In this document: positions 12,001 to 23,808 of the stretch, in pieces
How the letters are laid out: every line of letters starts with the position of its first letter
Position numbering within the stretch: position 1 is the stretch's first letter
Assembly (NCBI GenBank): GCA_958295665.1
Contig: OY282560.1
Coordinates: forward strand, 98,929,930 to 98,993,929
Length of the DNA stretch: 64,000 bases
Direction: 5' to 3'
DNA from: Tipula vernalis
Taxonomy: Eukaryota; Arthropoda; Insecta; Diptera; Tipulidae
Position numbers and translations under genes: made by a program
Notes under the pieces: model-generated
Databases searched by the model: none
The model's input: only the letters and a program-made list of their open reading frames with translations
Told to the model about the DNA's origin: nothing

Positions 12001-14878
12001 TCCATCCTACAACTCGAATTTCATCATAATGGGCTGAGAAACAGCCAAGTTCCATCCTACTTGGCCATATTCCAGAGCTTCTTCTAAATTTTATTTAAGA
12101 ATCCCATTTCTATCATATTAGTTGAATTTTACCACAACCAGTTGAGAACTAACAGAGTTCCTTCCTAATAAGCCATATTCCAGAACTTCATCTAAATATC
12201 ATTTAAGAATCCCATTTCTATCACACGTGGCGAATTTCATTATAATCAGTTCAAGAAATAGCCAAGTTCCATCCTAGTTCGGCATATTACAGAACTTCAT
12301 CTAAAAATCTTTTGAAGATCCCATTTCCATACTAGAACTCGAATTTCATCATAATCGGTTGAGAAATACCCACGTTCCATCCTACTTGGCCATATCCTAG
12401 AACCTCGTCTAAAAGTCATTTGAAGATTCCATTCCCATCCTAATACGCCATATTCTACAACTTCATCTAAAAAATATTTTAGCATCCCATTTCCATCCTA
12501 CAACTCGAATTTCATCATAATGGGCTGAGAAACAGCCAAGTTCCATCCTACTTGGCCATATTCCAGAGCTTCTTCTAAATTTTATTTAAGAATCCCATTT
12601 CTATCATATTAGTTGAATTTTACCACAACCAGTTGAGAACTAACAGAGTTCCTTCCTAATAAGCCATATTCCAGAACTTCATCTAAATATCATTTAAGAA
12701 TCCCATTTCTATCACACGTGGCGAATTTCATTATAATCAGTTCAAGAAATAGCCAAGTTCCATCCTAGTTCGGCATATTACAGAACTTCATCTAAAAATC
12801 TTTTGAAGATCCCATTTCCATACTAGAACTCGAATTTCATCATAATCGGTTGAGAAATACCCACGTTCCATCCTACTTGGCCATATCCTAGAACCTCGTC
12901 TAAAAGTCATTTGAAGATTCCATTCCCATCCTAATACGCCATATTCTACAACTTCATCTAAAAAATATTTTAGCATCCCATTTCCATCCTACAACTCGAA
13001 TTTCATCATAATGGGCTGAGAAACAGCCAAGTTCCATCCTACTTGGCCATATTCCAGAGCTTCTTCTAAATTTTATTTAAGAATCCCATTTCTATCATAT
13101 TAGTTGAATTTTACCACAACCAGTTGAGAACTAACAGAGTTCCTTCCTAATAAGCCATATTCCAGAACTTCATCTAAATATCATTTAAGAATCCCATTTC
13201 TATCACACGTGGCGAATTTCATTATAATCAGTTCAAGAAATAGCCAAGTTCCATCCTAGTTCGGCATATTACAGAACTTCATCTAAAAATCTTTTGAAGA
13301 TCCCATTTCCATACTAGAACTCGAATTTCATCATAATCGGTTGAGAAATACCCACGTTCCATCCTACTTGGCCATATCCTAGAACCTCGTCTAAAAGTCA
13401 TTTGAAGATTCCATTCCCATCCTAATACGCCATATTCTACAACTTCATCTAAAAAATATTTTAGCATCCCATTTCCATCCTACAACTCGAATTTCATCAT
13501 AATGGGCTGAGAAACAGCCAAGTTCCATCCTACTTGGCCATATTCCAGAGCTTCTTCTAAATTTTATTTAAGAATCCCATTTCTATCATATTAGTTGAAT
13601 TTTACCACAACCAGTTGAGAACTAACAGAGTTCCTTCCTAATAAGCCATATTCCAGAACTTCATCTAAATATCATTTAAGAATCCCATTTCTATCACACG
13701 TGGCGAATTTCATTATAATCAGTTCAAGAAATAGCCAAGTTCCATCCTAGTTCGGCATATTACAGAACTTCATCTAAAAATCTTTTGAAGATCCCATTTC
13801 CATACTAGAACTCGAATTTCATCATAATCGGTTGAGAAATACCCACGTTCCATCCTACTTGGCCATATCCTAGAACCTCGTCTAAAAGTCATTTGAAGAT
13901 TCCATTCCCATCCTAATACGCCATATTCTACAACTTCATCTAAAAAATATTTTAGCATCCCATTTCCATCCTACAACTCGAATTTCATCATAATGGGCTG
14001 AGAAACAGCCAAGTTCCATCCTACTTGGCCATATTCCAGAGCTTCTTCTAAATTTTATTTAAGAATCCCATTTCTATCATATTAGTTGAATTTTACCACA
14101 ACCAGTTGAGAACTAACAGAGTTCCTTCCTAATAAGCCATATTCCAGAACTTCATCTAAATATCATTTAAGAATCCCATTTCTATCACACGTGTCGAATT
14201 TCATTATAATCAGTTCAAGAAATAGCCAAGTTCCATCCTAGTTCGGCATATTACAGAACTTCATCTAAAAATCTTTTGAAGATCCCATTTCCATACTACA
14301 ACTCGAATTTCATCATAATCGGTTGAGAAATACCCAAGTTCCATTCTACTTGGTCATATTCTAGAACTTCATCTAAAAATCATTTGAAGATTCCATTTCC
14401 ATCCTAATACGCCATATTCTAGAACTTCATCTAAAAAATATTTTAGCATCCCATTTCCATCGGACAACTGGAATTTCATCATAATAGGCTGAGAAACAGC
14501 CAAGTTCCATCCTACTTGGCCAAATTCCAGAGCTTCTTCTAAATTTTATTTAAGAATCCCATTTCTATCATATTAGTTGAATTTTACCACAACCAGTTGA
14601 GAACTAACAGAGTTCCTTCCTAATAAGCCATATTCCAGAACTTCATCTAAATATCATTTAAGAATCCCATTTCTATCACACGTGTCGAATTTCATTATAA
14701 TCAGTTCAAGAAATAGCCAAGTTCCATCCTAGTTCGGCATATTACAGAACTTTATCTAAAAATCTTTTGAAGATCCCATTTCCATACTACAACTCGAATT
14801 TCATCATAATCGGTTAAGAAATACCCAAGTTCCATCCTCCTTGGCCATATTCTAGAACTTCATCTAAAAATCATTTGA
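9045..14878 (+). repeat. Satellite array with 491-bp higher-order repeat
   Basis: Eleven complete 491-bp units begin at 9045, 9536, 10027, 10518, 11009, 11500, 11991, 12482, 12973, 13464 and 13955. A twelfth, lacking its fifth monomer, starts at 14446. Each unit has monomers of 108, 108, 109, 108 and 58 bases; the boundaries in the 13955 unit are 13955, 14063, 14171, 14280 and 14388. A monomer runs from a CCCATTTC-containing start through GAATTTCATCATAATC, GCCAAGTTCCATCC and GGCCATATTC to CATTTGA. The fifth has lost about 50 central bases. Inner units are nearly identical. The 9045 and 14446 units differ at shared positions (ACTGGAATT and AATAGGCTG in place of ACTCGAATT and AATGGGCTG). Each unit holds a 62-codon reverse frame, attributed to DNA identity rather than coding. 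Confidence 0.97.
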
Positions 14879-15113
14879 AGATTCCATAGGTTGAGAAATA
14901 TCCAAGTTCCATGCTACTTGGCCATATTCCAGAACTTCATCTAAAAATCATCATCCTATTTCCGTCGTAGAAGTAGAATTTCATCATAAACGGTTGAGAA
15001 ATAACCGAGTCCCTTTCTAATCGATCATATTCCAGGACTTCTTCTAAATATCATATCATCCAAATCGGTCAAGAAATAGCCAATTTCCATCCTACTTGGC
15101 CATCGTAGAAGTA
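14879..15113 (+). repeat. Diverged satellite monomers at right edge of array
   Basis: Truncated and rearranged monomers (GAAATATCCAAGTTCCATGC, then GGCCATATTCCAGAAC) continue up to the Tc1-like insertion. They resume after it at 16705. Confidence 0.85.
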
Positions 15114-16704
15114 CAGTGAGCGTAATTTTCTTAGGCGCATCTACAATTTTAAGGAAATACGTCATTAGTTGAGAATTAAAAATCTGACTTTATTTTTATT
15201 ATATTTTAATATTAATATTATATTTATTGTGAACCACAGTTATTACAAACTTTTCATTCACTGTACTAAATTGAAAATAACTTTAAATTGTATGCGTAAT
15301 TTATATAGACGCACTACAAACTATTATTGAAAGCATATTATAAACAAAAAATTAAAAGGAAATATGCACATTTTTGGCTTTTAGTATTTAGTTTGGCCTC
15401 CATTATTTTTGATTACAGCAAAAATTCTATTTGGAATAGAATTTACTAAATTTTGAAGTACTTCTTTTTCAATTCCTCGCCAGCACTCTAGTATAGAATG
15501 CCGAAGCTCCAAAACTGTTGCATATTGTCGGTTATTTGAATAGATATGTCTGGAAAGAACACCCCATAGGTTTCCATGGGGTTTAGATCTGGACTTCTTG
15601 CGGGCCATTCTAATAGAGGTACCAAAGTAGATAAAAAAACTATTTTGTGTTTTTCGATATATGAATACTGGCATTGTCTTGTTAATAAATGAACTCCTTA
15701 TCGTTATTTTCATCTAACTACGTTATTAAAACGTCTTCTAAAAGCTCCACAAATTTTTCCGATGTCATTTTGGTGTCTATAAAACATAGTTGTAGCTTGC
15801 CATAATATGAAAACGCTGCCCATATCATTAACGAACCACCCCCAAAATTCCTGCTCATTCTGGGTTGATCATTATGGCGGAGATCATGCCAATAAAAGCT
15901 TAATCCATCAGGACTGTCTAAATTCAATTTCTTTTCGTCTGAAAAGATAACATTTCGCCACTCATTTTACCAATGCATATGATGTCTGGCAAATTGTAGT
16001 CTGTGAACTTTATGTTGAGAAGATAACACCGGTCGTTTTACTGATTTTTTCCATTTCATATTTTCATCGGACCTTAAAATCTGTTGTACACGACTGTTTT
16101 TAATTGGTAAATCCAACTTAGAAATAATTTGGGTCAAGTTTAGTTTATTTTTTGCTGCTTCAAACTTGATTTGATTTCGCTGACGTAATGTAATCTTCGT
16201 ATTCCTTTTATTTTTCTTCGGTGGTGCTCCATATCTGTCCCTAAGTTTGATATAGTTCCATATTAAATGTTCTGAGCGCCCTATTTTGGAAGCAATTGCT
16301 CTGTTGGAGAGGCCACATTTCTTGTAAACTGTTATTTCTGTCTTTTCTGCGTTATTAATAATTTTCCTCTCGCCATATTTATTACCTGTTTTAAAATTTA
16401 ATATTTAAGTATTCATCAAAATATTTAAAAATTTACTTAACTATTAACTAAAATTAAAACTACTCACAATTAGTCGATTATTGTACACGTACCAATAAAT
16501 TCAAACGACTGCGTCTATATAAATTACACCACAAAATAAACAATCAACGTAGAATAGAATTAAATACCGTTAGTTTACTTTACACTCTCATATATTTTGT
16601 TTTTTAGTATATTCCAAAAATTGTATACAAACTTTTAACACAGCCTTTAATTGAATAAATTTTTCACAATTTTAACCCTGCGCCTAAGTAAATTACGCTC
16701 ACTG
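15114..16704 (-). mobile_element. Tc1-like DNA transposon inserted in the satellite
   Basis: The 1591-bp element has ~26-bp terminal inverted repeats beginning CAGTGAGCGTAATTT and continuing CTTAGGCGCA, with one mismatch between the ends. A TA lies at each border (15112-15113 and 16705-16706). Removing the element and one TA restores GTAGAAGTAGAATTTCAT, a satellite phrase also found near 14966. The internal gene is on the minus strand. Confidence 0.94.
15381..16385 (-). pseudogene. Tc1-like transposase, broken
   Basis: An N-terminal helix-turn-helix part is recognisable from about 16385 (MARGK start, then NRAIASKIGRS in another frame). The catalytic domain has IFSDEKKLNLDSPDG with the first Asp at 15937-15939, RNFGGGSLMIW near 15850, QDNASIH with the second Asp at 15676-15678, and SPDLNPME with the third residue, Glu, at 15572-15574. 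Spacing between the last two is about 34 residues (DD34E type). Lesions include a TAA just before NEWRNVIFSDE, N-terminal frameshifts, stops between 15660 and 15720, and an apparent one-base loss right after the catalytic Glu, before NLWGV. The C-terminus (NNGGQTKY) is at 15381. No functional transposase can be read. Confidence 0.93.
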
Positions 16705-17245
16705 TAGAATTTCATTCGTAGAAGTAGAATTTCATCGTAATCTGTTAAGAAATAGCCAAGTTCCATCCTACTTGGCAATATTCCAGAATTTCATCTAAAA
16801 ATTATTTGAAGATCTCATTTCCGTCGTACAAGTCGAATTTTATCATAATTGTTAGAGAAATAACGGAGTTCCTTCCTAATAGGCCATATTCCAGAACTTC
16901 ATCTAAATATCATTATAGAAGCCCATTTCTGTCGCACATGTCGAATTTTACCAAAATCGGTTATAATTGGCCAAGGTAGATCCCACTTGGCCACATTCCT
17001 AATCTTTATCTAAAAATTATTTGAAGATCCCATTTCCATCGTACAACTCAAATTTCATCATAATCGGTTCAGAAATAGCCAAGTTCCATCCTACTTGGCC
17101 TTATTAAGGAACTTCATTTAAAAATCATTTGAAGATCCCATTTCCATCGCACAAGTCGAATTTCATCACAATCGGGTGAGAAATATCCAAGTTCTACTTC
17201 ACTAAATTCTAGAATCTCATCTAAAAATCAGTTTAGAATCCCACA
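16705..17245 (+). repeat. Diverged satellite monomers right of the Tc1 insertion
   Basis: Forward monomers run to about 17245 and end in AGTTTAGAATCCCAC. They are less uniform than the core array and show no 491-bp period. Confidence 0.85.
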
Positions 17246-18983
17246 TTTAGTCAGTATCGTATTCAAATGAATATTTCTGGTTGGCCACAATAAATAACCC
17301 ATAACCCAATGGAAACCATTGTTAGTTTGTTAGTTAACAAAAATACAAATAAACATATATTCCCTCTATTCAGCGGTCATTATTCAATTAATACCTGTTT
17401 AGCTCTAAATATGTAAACAAATGATTACTTTTTTTATGACAGCACTCAACTCTAGTATTAAAGTAGACCTATAAATTACAACAACAAGTAAAAGAAAGAA
17501 AAATAAAAAAAAACACAAAAATGTTTCATTCGATTTTTCTTTATTTATTTATACACACATGGCGGAATTGTATGACGTCACGAACACGTGACTCGAATGA
17601 TCGAGATAAGTACGTTTGAATCATGCTCACCGGTGTTCCATCGCATACTAACTAATTTAACATACGAAAATTTTTCTGAATACATATTTTTGACCTCGCT
17701 CAAAACAATCTCTCATTAGCTGGAGAGTAAATTTGCTCAAAAAGAGAATTATGTTTTCGTGGTTTTAAGTATATTGCTTAGGGGCTCACTATATTGTTTG
17801 AGAAACCCCAAATAGGTATTTACACCCAATTAGGTATTTTCTACACCCAACTAATTTGAATTTTTATTTATTCGACACGAGACGTCTCTATGAAATCTTC
17901 TATAGTTTTTGGTTTCATTCTTCTGTAACAATGGAATGAACGGTTATTGGTTACTGACCCAAGACAGGTCTATTTCTGTGACAAATGACGGTCAGATTTG
18001 CCTACAGCAACGTAAGGTCGTTGGACAGGAAGATTTTCTTCATGTTGAATTTGAAATTGCCCTTTGATGAGTTTCCAGGACGGGACTGATTTGCAGGAAT
18101 CCACTTTTCAAGCCTTAAAAAAAACGTCCGCATCAACCAGACACTAAGTTGACACTATCAGAGAATGAACACAAATATAGTTTTCTATCTGACAGAATTC
18201 CACAATTTATTGTTTGCACCAGTTAAGTAGCTCAAGCTCCTTGGTCAATATCCTAAATATAAGACGTTAAAATAAATTTACTGGCAAGTCATAGGAAATC
18301 TATAAAATTTCTTTCACTAAAGATTATAATTTCACAAATAAGTAGTAGTATTTACACGGAAAATTCTGTCTACTCGGCTATATCAAGTAATATATACACA
18401 TACGTACATGGTTTAGTCATTCGATAGTCGCTTTGTACTCATTTATCAGTTGTCATTTAATCATCTTTGAAATGTACAATTTGTAAATTGATTCCTAACA
18501 CGAATAGCGATAACATCTAAACAAAATCATTACTTAGATCCCATTTTAATTCACTAAAATAAAATTTATATAATTCAATAATTTCCCATAATCAATATCA
18601 ACTCGACCTTCATACATTCGGCGTCTAAATGTGGCGGAAGTTTCCAAAATATTTTGATTCCGATACAAAACATATATGTAATCAATACAAACAGTAGCAA
18701 ATAGCAACCGCGGTCAAAAAAAACATAACCCAATTTTTATTTATTAAATTATGCTTCTGTTCGGTAAATATTTTTGATGTTATCAGCTCAAATTATTTTG
18801 TTTAAACCTGTGGCAATAAAAGTATGTACACAAAAATATTTTTTTTTTTTTAAATTGATAACATATTTTCTATTTAGTATTTACCAATTAAAAAAAAAAA
18901 TACTAATGTTTTATCTAATGTTAAACATGTTTGTAGTCGTAATTGTATTATAAACCAAGTATTTTTTGTTTATATATTTTCAG
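17246..18983. other. Spacer or intron upstream of the host exon
   Basis: AT-rich DNA with no recognised transposon. Given the splice acceptor at its right end, at least the last part is probably intron. A CRE-like and an E-box sequence lie at 17573-17590. Confidence 0.5.
17573..17590. promoter_or_regulatory. CRE-like TGACGTCA next to E-box CACGTG
   Basis: The perfect palindrome TGACGTCA (17573-17580) is followed four bases later by the palindrome CACGTG (17585-17590). These are known binding motifs of bZIP/CREB and bHLH factors. Their closeness in a very AT-rich region is notable, but function is inferred only. Confidence 0.3.
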
Positions 18984-19650
18984 GAAAATTTACGTGCCAC
19001 ATCAACCGAAAAGAAATTAGAAGTTGATCCAAAATATTTATCATTACTAGGATTTACACAACCAATTTACAATGGAACAAAATTAAATTTTTCAATTGTT
19101 ACATACGCATTAAATGGTCAAGCTGCCGCCGCATTACTATTAGCTCAAAATATAGCAATGAAATTACCACAAGAACAATTATTAATATATGATTTAGGCT
19201 TATCAATTGATGATTCGCATGCATTAAATAATTTTTGTAATACAACAAAATGTACTGTGATATTCTATGATCTTTCACAATTTACAACAATCGACGATCG
19301 TATGCATACATTTCGTCCGTTAATTATAAAAGATGCATTGACCCGAACAAAAACAATATTATTTATTGAAAATAATATTCGAATACGGGGTACTAGTAAA
19401 AATATAAATGTGATGAGACTGAAAGCTGAAAATGGCACAGGTATATTAGGATGGGAGACACGGCAAGCGGTATCAACGGCAACGCATCCAAAAATGTTTG
19501 AATATTTTGGTACGGATAGAGATTGTTTCTATTTTCTACCAATGATATCAATGGACAAAGTATTTTTCGCTGATACAAGTTTTGTCAATGAAAAAATTCT
19601 TTTGCCTTGGATTAAGTGCACTTTATTACAAGAATGTATTCATCCAATTG
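18984..19650 (+). CDS. Internal exon of a host gene; uncharacterised glycosyltransferase-like family
   Basis: The frame is open for 222 codons between an acceptor (pyrimidine-rich, TTTTCAG ending at 18983) and a donor (GTAAGTAAG from 19651). It starts with codon GAA in phase 0 and ends one base into a codon. The protein reads ENLRATSTEKK and goes on through VTYALNGQ, LLIYDLGLSIDDSHALNNFC, TFRPLIIKDAL, a WETRQAV stretch, HPKMFEYFGTD and PWIKCTLLQECIHPIG. I recognise this overall pattern from uncharacterised insect proteins that resemble Golgi-type glycosyltransferases (DUF1647-like), but I am not sure of the family and assign no reaction. No frameshift or stop and uniform AT-ending codons support a live gene. 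Neighbouring exons were not identified; both flanks look intronic. Confidence 0.75.
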
Positions 19651-21489
19651 GTAAGTAAGACACTTGTTTTTAGTTTTATTTTTTTAAATATTATTGTTCG
19701 ATTAATATTCTCTGTATTGTTTTACAATAATCAGTTAAGAAATGAATATTACTTCTTAATAAAAAGCGACAAAAAGTTTGTATCATCTTGAAAATCTGTT
19801 AAAACTGTTGTGGTGAATATAAAAGGCAGGATTTTTAGAAACTCTTATCAAAAACAAGCTGAACTCCACTTCAATTGTGCTATTGAGGATTTGCTTATTC
19901 GTAAAACGTGTCTGAAAATTGAATGAATAATTTATCAAAAACTTTCTGCTCTGCAAAAATGATGTCGCATCGATTAACCGAAATGTTAATTACTAAAATC
20001 CGTTAATATTAACTGATTTTAATTTCCTTGCTTTTCTGCTTCTAATCCAAGTTTTTACAACCATAAGATTTTTGTTAGCTTCAATCAAAACAAGAAACAC
20101 ACAGGGAACAAAAGTAATCGTAAAAATGGCTTCTTTTTGAGGAGGAAACATGACCTGTCACTTTGAACTTTATATTTTTAATTCAAAGTTATCTGTGAAA
20201 GTAAAAAATGCTTCTGGGACGGGTAAAGAAATCCTTCAAACGAAAGTTGCTTGTTTTTTTCTTTGTAAAATAAGATTTTGTCATATTATCAAAAATATTA
20301 CGTCAAAGGTTCGTATTAATTAAAAAAAAAAAAACAACTGACCTTAATACGACCTTGACATATCCTGTTTGCTACAATTGCTTAATTGTAAGAGTTATTT
20401 AGGTTAATTAAAATATTATTTAAAAAACAAATCAGTCGATCAAATCAAGAATTGCTTAAGGAAATTTACTACATAGATGCAAAGAAGATTTTCTTTTACG
20501 GAATATAAAATTGAATTTAAATGATCTGATTTGAGCGGAAAACCGTGATATTTGTAGGAAAAGTTATACCAAGCTGTGATTTGATAAATGAGGCTCTATT
20601 AGGCTAACAACAACATTAAGTGAGCGAGTGGCCTCAGTCGTTGTGAAAAATCTGTTTATAATTTAACATTAGGCTGTTTCTGAAATCGATGTATTTCATA
20701 TCTCTGTCTTTCATAAAAATCTAAAATTCTTGTCAGTCTATGTATGAACAAATTTCTCAGGCTTTCTCAGGTTTTCATAATTTTGCTTTATGTTTTTAAT
20801 CAAAGGAAATGAAAGGGCAAAAACTAATCACAGTTTAGGATTGTGCTTAATTGTGTTAAAATTAATGCTTAACTGTAGATAAAAATTATTAAAAGTGTTT
20901 TACTAAACAAAACTCTGAAATGATTTAAATGATACATGTTACAGCATCACAACCCCTAGACTTATCAATAATTCAATTAGGTACTAGAAGTATATCAAGA
21001 ATCAACAAATTAAATTAATACAAAAATTAATATAAAAATTCCCAGGCAACTTTGAAAACTAAATTTAGTTAATACACCATACCAAATATTATTGCTTAAA
21101 TGAATAATTATTATAACGGGATCTTCAGTATTCCCGGGCACACAACGCATACTCATTTACACATACCAAAACCGATGAATAGAATATGATTTTAAGTTGG
21201 GATAGATTCAACCCGATTGCAATCTCCTAAGCGATTAATAGATAGCAAATTATTAGTACAATAAATGATAAATGATAAACAGGTTAACACAAGATAGCAC
21301 ATTTTAACTATATGATTAGATGCTCGTTCCTCTGGAATCCAATGCCAGAACTCAGTATTTTTTAAATCTAAATCAGGATATTAAAAATTATTATTATTAT
21401 TAATGTTTTAATTTACTAATCTTGTTGACATAATTAAGATAAACAAAAATCAATATCTACGACGAAATTTATTACTTATATACTCCAAA
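19651..21489. other. Probable intron, no gene recognised
   Basis: AT-rich sequence begins at the splice donor. No second exon with clear splice sites and coding bias was found. Confidence 0.5.
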
Positions 21490-22073
21490 AAACTTAAACT
21501 CCATTTATGGACATATTACCCTGCAAAATCAAGCATGCAAAGTAAGTAAAATAATAAATCAATGAAAGAACAGTAAAATTAACCTTTGTATGTAAAAACT
21601 GCAACCTAAACTTCAAAAAATCCATTAAGCTAATTAATTAAGTTCAATAGATTTAGCATCACGAATTGCCTTTACATAATTCCACGTTGTTCACATTCGT
21701 TTAATCAAAATTTGGCATGCATAAATAAATAAATTATTGTGTGTTGCAAACCAAATCTCAAGTCAACTCAAAATTAATATTTCCAAATTAGTATTTATTG
21801 ATATAATTTAGTTAATTAATAAAATTTTAATGTTAATAAAAATTAATTAAATATAAATATAATTTAATGCAGTTTAAAAATACGCTGTAAAAAAAAAAAT
21901 TAGTCATACCTAAATATACCATTTTATATGTATCATATATGGCGGTTTCCGATACGACTCAAATTACTCTATTATATGAAGTGTAAGAATTCTTTTTGAG
22001 TCGAATACACAAAAATTTTCATTGTGTTTTTATAGTTCATGTTTTATCAAAAACACTATGGTTGTCTCATGAA
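21490..22073 (+). repeat. Segmental repeat, copy A
   Basis: It shares with copies B and C a series of phrases: TTTATGGACATATTACCCTG, GCAAAGTAAGTAAAATAA, AATTCCATTAAG, a GTGTTGCAAACCAAATC block, GGCGGTTTCC and TAGTTCATGTTTTATC. It is the most diverged copy. Confidence 0.85.
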
Positions 22074-22617
22074 CACAAAAAACACAAAGAGAGAAAACCA
22101 CGCCAAAATAAAAATAATAGAATCTTATATACTAAACCACTAACACACATTGAAGGTAAATATTTTCTACAATCTTCCATGTGCGTAGCAGGTTTTCATT
22201 ATATCATATACAGATAATATCCTTATAGCGAACATACAAACCTTCCTGATCTATGTATTAAGATACAGAAAAATATTTGTGACGCCTATACCAAAACCAA
22301 CAAAAATGTCCCTCTGTTTTTGTTATTATTTAACTATTATATGACAAAAACCAGTTATATATAGAACATTTTCTTGATAGGATCTGTGTAAAGAGCGAAC
22401 GAGAAGGCATGTATAAACATTTTTGTTGATTTTGCCATGAATCAAGCTTCAAGAATATATTTGTGTCGATTGTACATAAAATAAAACACAAGAACACATT
22501 CAAGTATGCGTAAAAATAAATGCAAATATGAAATTAACCATGACATACATCAAATCAAGCCAAAAAAAACTTTACTACGATCCAATTATTAGTATTAGTA
22601 ATTAAATTCCATGTACA
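22074..22617. other. Spacer between repeat copies A and B
   Basis: AT-rich DNA with no gene supported. Confidence 0.4.
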
Positions 22618-23304
22618 ATCGCACAAAAGACAAAATCATGCACTTAATTAAGAAATCAAGAATTTGATTTCTTTATCTATAAATAAATATGAATATATCC
22701 AAAAAAACGTTTACTGCTTTTATGGACATATGACATATTACCCTGCAAAATCAAGCCTGCAAAGTAAGTAAAATAACAAATCCATGAAAGGAAATTGAAA
22801 CATTATTCTCCTACAAATGTATCGGACCATATAAGTAATATTGACATTTGAGTGTGAAAACTGCAACCCAAACTTCAATAAATTCCATTAAGTTAACAAT
22901 TAAGTTCAATACATTTAGCCTTTCGAAATGTTTTTAGATAATTCCACTTTGTTCACAATCGTTTCATCGAAATTTGGCATGCATAAACGAATACGTGTTT
23001 ATGTGTTGCAAACCAAATCACAACTCAACTCAAATCAACATTTCCAAATTAGCATTTTATTTATATGGTTTAGTTAAATTATAATCTTTTAATATTAATT
23101 AAATTAATTTAATTCATTTTGTAATATCCTGTAAAAAAAATTAATCATACCTAAATAAACTATTTTATATGGATTACATAAGGCGGTTTCCAATTCGACT
23201 CAAACTTATTCGATTATACAAAGTATAAGAATCGTATTTGAGACTAAAATTTCGTTGTGTTTGTATAGTTCATGTTTTATTAAGAACATTGTGGTTGTTT
23301 CATG
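22618..23304 (+). repeat. Segmental repeat, copy B
   Basis: It starts ATCGCACAAAAGACAAAATC and is followed directly by copy C, giving a tandem period of about 686 bases. B and C are much more alike than either is to A. Confidence 0.9.
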
Positions 23305-23808
23305 AATCGCACAAAAGATAAAATCATGCACTTAATTAAGAAATCAAGAATTTGATATGTTTATCTATAAATAAATATGAATATATCCATAAAACGTTTA
23401 CTCCTTTTATGGACATATTACCCTGCAAAATCAAGCCTGCAAAATAAGTAAAATAACAAGTCCATGAAAGGAAATTGAAACATTATTCTTCTACAAATTT
23501 ATCGGTGTACCATATAAGTAATATTGACATTTGAGTGTGAAAACTGCAATCCAAACTTCAATAAATTCCATTAAGTTAACAATTAAGTTCAATACATTTA
23601 GCCTTTCGAAATGTTTTTAGATAATTCCACTTTGTTCACAATCGTTTAATCGAAATTTGGCATAAACGAATATGTCATTATGTGTTGCAAACCAAATCAC
23701 AACTCAACTCAAATCAACATTTCCAAATTAGCATTTTATTTGTATGGTTTAGTTAAATTATAATTTTTTAATATTAATGAAATTAATTTAATTCAATTTA
23801 ATGCATTT
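23305..23808 (+). repeat. Segmental repeat, copy C, cut by the I-clade element
   Basis: It runs parallel to copy B until AATTTAATGCATTTTA and then meets the TAA-type tail of the I-clade element. The remainder of the unit was not found beyond that element. Confidence 0.85.

Noticed and set aside
9842..13958. Nine identical 62-codon reverse-strand frames, which look like a tandem gene family.
   Set aside because: They recur exactly every 491 bases with the satellite unit and their identity is explained by DNA-level homogenisation. There is no start context, domain or conserved third-position pattern to suggest selection on protein.
9045..14878. The array as a CRISPR or other prokaryotic repeat-spacer system.
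   Set aside because: The repeats are contiguous ~108-bp monomers without unique spacers, and the surrounding DNA is plainly eukaryotic.
9045..14878. A CENP-B-box-like motif within the monomer.
   Set aside because: TTTCATCATAATCGG shares only a few positions with the known box; the defining core is not met.
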